Assembly (NCBI RefSeq): GCF_026967475.1 | Contig: NZ_CP114058.1 | Location: forward strand, 1,736,001-1,800,000 | Reading direction: 5' to 3' | Source of the DNA: Rouxiella chamberiensis | GTDB taxonomy: Bacteria; Pseudomonadota; Gammaproteobacteria; Enterobacterales; Enterobacteriaceae | Length of the DNA: 64,000 nucleotides | Notes under the pieces: model-generated | Database searches by the model: none | The model's input: the letters and a program-made list of their open reading frames with translations, nothing else | What the model was told of the DNA's origin: nothing | Shown: positions 61,441-64,000 of the stretch, in pieces | How positions within the stretch are numbered: position 1 is the stretch's first letter | How the letters are laid out: each line of letters begins with the position of its first letter | Position numbers and translations under genes: made by a program

Positions 61441-61668
61441 TCAGTTTGGAATTTCAGACACTTCTTTGACATCTGCCTTGTTGATTTGCTTCTTCATGCC
61501 CCAGGCATCCGTATAGCCAAGCATGCCGGCTTCCGTGTCCATCGGCTTGCCATCGCTGACAATCGTTCGTGCATCATTGGTATGAATCGCATAACTCGTA
61601 CGGGTACATCCTGTCAGGGCAACAACAGACAGCACAGCTGCAAGCGGTAACAACATTGCCTTTTTCAT
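61441..61668 (-). CDS. Small lipoprotein, YgdI/YgdR family (DUF903)
   Basis: A 75-aa lipoprotein. The signal peptide runs to the lipobox ALTGC; the mature part contains NDARTIVSDGKPMDTEAGM, the DUF903 pattern of a small SH3-like fold. AAGGAGTTGACT gives a strong ribosome site for the ATG at 61668. It is the second of two tandem paralogues, 15 bases downstream of the other. Function of the family is unknown; outer-membrane location is likely because Thr follows the lipid Cys rather than Asp. Confidence 0.88.
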   Translation of the reverse strand: MKKAMLLPLAAVLSVVALTGCTRTSYAIHTNDARTIVSDGKPMDTEAGMLGYTDAWGMKKQINKADVKEVSEIPN

Positions 61669-61683
61669 AGTCAACTCCTTTGG

Positions 61684-61917
61684 TTAGTTATCTAATTCAC
61701 TCATGTTGCTAATCTGGTCACGATTGATCTGCTCGGTTTGACCGGTCTGGGCATTTTTATAGGACACCAGACCCGTATCGCTGTCGACCTGCGGTTTACC
61801 GTCGGTCACGATAGTGCGGCCATCGGTCGTCTTGATCGACTGATTGGAGGAGCATCCGGTCAGGGTTACGACGGAAAGTGTGGTCAGCACCAGGGCGGCA
61901 AGCATTGATTTTTTCAT
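61684..61917 (-). CDS. Small lipoprotein, YgdI/YgdR family (DUF903)
   Basis: A 77-aa lipoprotein paralogue of the preceding entry. Lipobox TLTGC, then KTTDGRTIVTDGKPQVDSDT and YKNAQTGQTEQINRDQI, the full DUF903 pattern. First gene of the pair on the minus strand, with AAGGAAGAAACTC upstream of the ATG. Tandem duplication of these lipoproteins is common in Enterobacterales. Confidence 0.9.
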   Translation of the reverse strand: MKKSMLAALVLTTLSVVTLTGCSSNQSIKTTDGRTIVTDGKPQVDSDTGLVSYKNAQTGQTEQINRDQISNMSELDN

Positions 61918-62007
61918 GAGTTTCTTCCTTAAATTGAAAATTATCTAACATTTACCTAGTGTAGTAACTTTTAACGATTTCGCCGTTGGAAAGTGCCAAA
62001 AAAGCAT

Positions 62008-63486
62008 TTACTCCTTAATCCAGACGCTAACGCTGCCCGCCTTGCAGCCAAAATGCCCACTGCCTTCCTGATTGCATTCGACCTGATAATCCGCATTGCC
62101 GGTGATGTCCTTCCACTGACTGCCGGCAAAGCTGTCGCCGAGAATGATGTCCTTGAATCCCTCGTCGCCGTTGGACATCACCACCACGCAGCCCGGTTTT
62201 TCGGCCGTGCCACTGCGCACAAAGGCGATACAGTTGGCATCATCCAGATAATCGGTTTGAATACCCCAGGCATAATCCTGACGGGCTTTGATAAGCGTAG
62301 GTAATACATCAACGGCTGGAAGATCGATTTGATGCGTCTGGCCGTCGTCGCCGCTGTCTTCGTAGCTGGCGCTGAACAGGTCAGGATAGAATACGGCGGG
62401 CACGCCCTGCTCGCGCAGCAGAATCAGCGCATAGGCCAGCGGCTTGAACCACGGCTCGACCGGAATTTCCAGCGATTGCAGCGGCTGGGTATCGTGGTTG
62501 GCGACAATGGTCACGGCGTGCCACGGGTCTGCCTGCACCAGCGTGTTGTCGAAAATTTTGGTCAGGTCGTAGTCTTTGCCCTGCTTCGACGCATGGTGGA
62601 AGTTCAGCAGCAGCGGCGCGTCAAACAGCATGGTTTTACCATCGACCTGATGAATATATTGCTGGAGTCGCTCGAGTTCGAAGGTCCAGTATTCGGCCAC
62701 CAGATACATCGGGTGCGGCGCGGCCTCCTGCAGCTTGTCGATCCACTCCTTGTAGAACCAGGCCGGAATATGTTTGACCGCATCCAGACGGAAACCGGTG
62801 CACGGCACCTGCTCCATAATCCAGCGCGCCCAATAGTGCAGTTCTTCGCGCACGGCGTTGTTGCGAAAATCGATATTGGCGCCCATCAGATAATCGAAGT
62901 TGCCGAACTCGTCGTCGACCTCCGTGTTCCAGCCTTCGGCGGTGTATTCATTCACAATCTTGAATACGCCGTTTTCGTCGGGATTTTCGATGTGATCGAC
63001 GCCGCTGAAACACTGATGATTCCAGATGAATTTGGAATATTCGCCCTGACGTCCGGCGAAGGTGAATTTGGTCCAGGCTTCGGCCTGCACCACTTCTTCT
63101 TCAATCTCTTCGCGGTTGTCTTCCTTCACACGATTGACGAGGATTTGCTCTTTCTCGTCGGCCCCCATCTTGTGGTTGAGTACCACATCCAGCAGCACGC
63201 CCACATTGTGCGCACGCAGTTTTTCAACCGCGGCCACAAGCTGGGTTTTGTCGCCGTATTTGGTGGCTACCGTGCCTTTCTGGTCAAACTCGCCCAGATC
63301 GAACAGGTCATAAGTGTCATAGCCTACGGAAGAAGCCCCGCCGTCGCCTTTATAGGCCGGTGGAAGCCACACCATGGTGATGCCCGTATTCGCCAGCCAT
63401 TCGGCTTTTTCGGCCACTTCAGGCCAAAGCTTTCCGCCTTCCGGATAGTACCAGTGAAAAAACTGCAACAGCGTTGGATTTTCCAT
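62008..63486 (-). CDS. amyA: Cytoplasmic alpha-amylase AmyA
   Basis: A 492-aa GH13 (subfamily 5) alpha-amylase without signal peptide. Conserved regions are [23 protein letters not shown] (nucleophile Asp), LVAEYW (acid/base Glu) and IVANHDTQP (third Asp). [11 protein letters not shown] at the N terminus is typical of the bacterial liquefying type. It hydrolyses internal alpha-1,4-glucan bonds in the cytosol. Length matches E. coli AmyA (495). Single gene, divergent from the TonB-dependent receptor. Confidence 0.95.
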   Translation of the reverse strand: MENPTLLQFFHWYYPEGGKLWPEVAEKAEWLANTGITMVWLPPAYKGDGGASSVGYDTYDLFDLGEFDQKGTVATKYGDKTQLVAAVEKLRAHNVGVLLDVVLNHKMGADEKEQILVNRVKEDNREEIEEEVVQAEAWTKFTFAGRQGEYSKFIWNHQCFSGVDHIENPDENGVFKIVNEYTAEGWNTEVDDEFGNFDYLMGANIDFRNNAVREELHYWARWIMEQVPCTGFRLDAVKHIPAWFYKEWIDKLQEAAPHPMYLVAEYWTFELERLQQYIHQVDGKTMLFDAPLLLNFHHASKQGKDYDLTKIFDNTLVQADPWHAVTIVANHDTQPLQSLEIPVEPWFKPLAYALILLREQGVPAVFYPDLFSASYEDSGDDGQTHQIDLPAVDVLPTLIKARQDYAWGIQTDYLDDANCIAFVRSGTAEKPGCVVVMSNGDEGFKDIILGDSFAGSQWKDITGNADYQVECNQEGSGHFGCKAGSVSVWIKE

Positions 63487-63618
63487 TTATGACCTTTCAT
63501 CGTTGGTGGGGATAATTAGTAATAGACGAGATTTTGACTTTTTAATGGCAAACCGATTTTTAAATTTTTACGCCCCTACCCAGGCGCCCACGTCGTTGGT
63601 TTTAATTTCACTTAAAAA

Positions 63619-63637
63619 GAAAATGCCTCTCATTATC
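63619..63637 (+). promoter_or_regulatory. Fur-box-like site upstream of the TonB-dependent receptor
   Basis: GAAAATGCCTCTCATTATC matches the 19-base Fur consensus GATAATGATAATCATTATC at 14 positions, with the right half perfect. It lies 117 bases before the receptor start, suggesting iron repression of the receptor. Confidence 0.55.
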
Positions 63638-63753
63638 ATTTCGTTTATCATCCTTACGCTTTCCCGATACAACCCTGACAAAAGCGCTCATCGGGAGGTT
63701 GCGTCTTCTGGGTGATGAGCGACGACACCATAAAAAAATTTATAAAAGGAATC

Positions 63754-64000
63754 ATGATGATGCCGGCTTTTACTCTCAAACGCTCAGCGGTGCTTTGTGC
63801 AATAGCCACGTGCCTGCCGCTGACCGTGTTTGCCGAAGACACCCTGGTCGTCAACGCTGCGCCGTCGCAAACGGCCGATGCCCCAACGCAGGGCTATACC
63901 GCGAAAAGCAGCAAGGCGGCCACCAAGACAGACACCCCGTTGATAACAACGGGTCAGGCCGTCTCTGTGATTACCCGTCAACAGATTGACGACCAGCACG
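63754..64000 (+). CDS. TonB-dependent siderophore receptor, N-terminal part (runs off right edge)
   Basis: The first 82 residues are visible. A signal peptide (ending LTVFAED) precedes DTLVVNAAP, a TonB-box-like segment, and then TGQAVSVITRQQIDD, the start of the plug domain typical of ferric-siderophore receptors. AAAAGGAATC gives a good ribosome site for the ATG at 63754. The Fur-like site upstream supports an iron role. Ligand cannot be told from this fragment. Confidence 0.85.
   Translation, partial: MMMPAFTLKRSAVLCAIATCLPLTVFAEDTLVVNAAPSQTADAPTQGYTAKSSKAATKTDTPLITTGQAVSVITRQQIDDQH

Overview
The window looks like chromosomal DNA of a Gram-negative enterobacterium (order Enterobacterales). 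The basis is a set of recognisable orthologues: divergent yjiR/yjiS, ansP, msrA, frmRA, ydcJ (hglS), cytoplasmic amyA and YgdI/YgdR-type lipoproteins. An RfaH-type JUMPstart/ops element also precedes a surface-polysaccharide operon. The genus cannot be fixed from sequence alone; a Yersiniaceae-like background is plausible but is inference.

Left third (1-22.3 kb): a secondary-metabolite locus on the minus strand. One giant AT-less polyketide synthase (20243-4400, about 5280 aa once a one-base homopolymer error is corrected) is followed by a Rossmann reductase/epimerase, an alpha-oxoamine synthase, a free-standing ACP and a tandem acyltransferase protein that leaves the left edge. A phosphopantetheinyl transferase lies just upstream. 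The reductase, oxoamine synthase and ACP mirror the known bacterial sphingolipid set (CerR, Spt, AcpR). I therefore infer that the polyketide is released by decarboxylative condensation with an amino acid and then reduced to a sphingoid-like amino alcohol. This is the strongest candidate for an undescribed system in the window.

Middle (22.5-32.2 kb): ordinary metabolic and regulatory genes. They are yjiS/yjiR, an HxlR regulator with a divergent short-chain dehydrogenase, an FAA-family hydrolase, remnants of a contractile injection system, ansP, msrA, and an MFS exporter with a divergent LysR regulator. A gene-poor 1.5 kb stretch carrying JUMPstart leads into the polysaccharide operon (33.7-51.4 kb): wza, three glycosyltransferases, rmlBADC, a Wzy polymerase, an FdtA/FdtB/acetyltransferase set for a 3-acylamino-3,6-dideoxyhexose, a Tat-exported beta-helix protein, wzc and wzx. 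This predicts a Wzx/Wzy-assembled polymer containing rhamnose and Fuc3NAc- or Qui3NAc-type sugar.

Right part (51.5-64 kb): frmRA formaldehyde detoxification with a clear FrmR operator, an isolated EF-G paralogue, a GabP-like permease, YdcJ/HglS, ArsR and LysR regulators, a two-gene chromate-type transporter, two small lipoproteins, alpha-amylase, and the start of a TonB-dependent receptor behind a Fur-box-like site.

Quality warning: nine genes carry eleven single-base frameshifts, mostly in or beside short homopolymers, with the reading frame perfectly preserved on both sides. Uncorrected sequencing errors explain this better than nine separate gene deaths. Those genes are annotated across the break.
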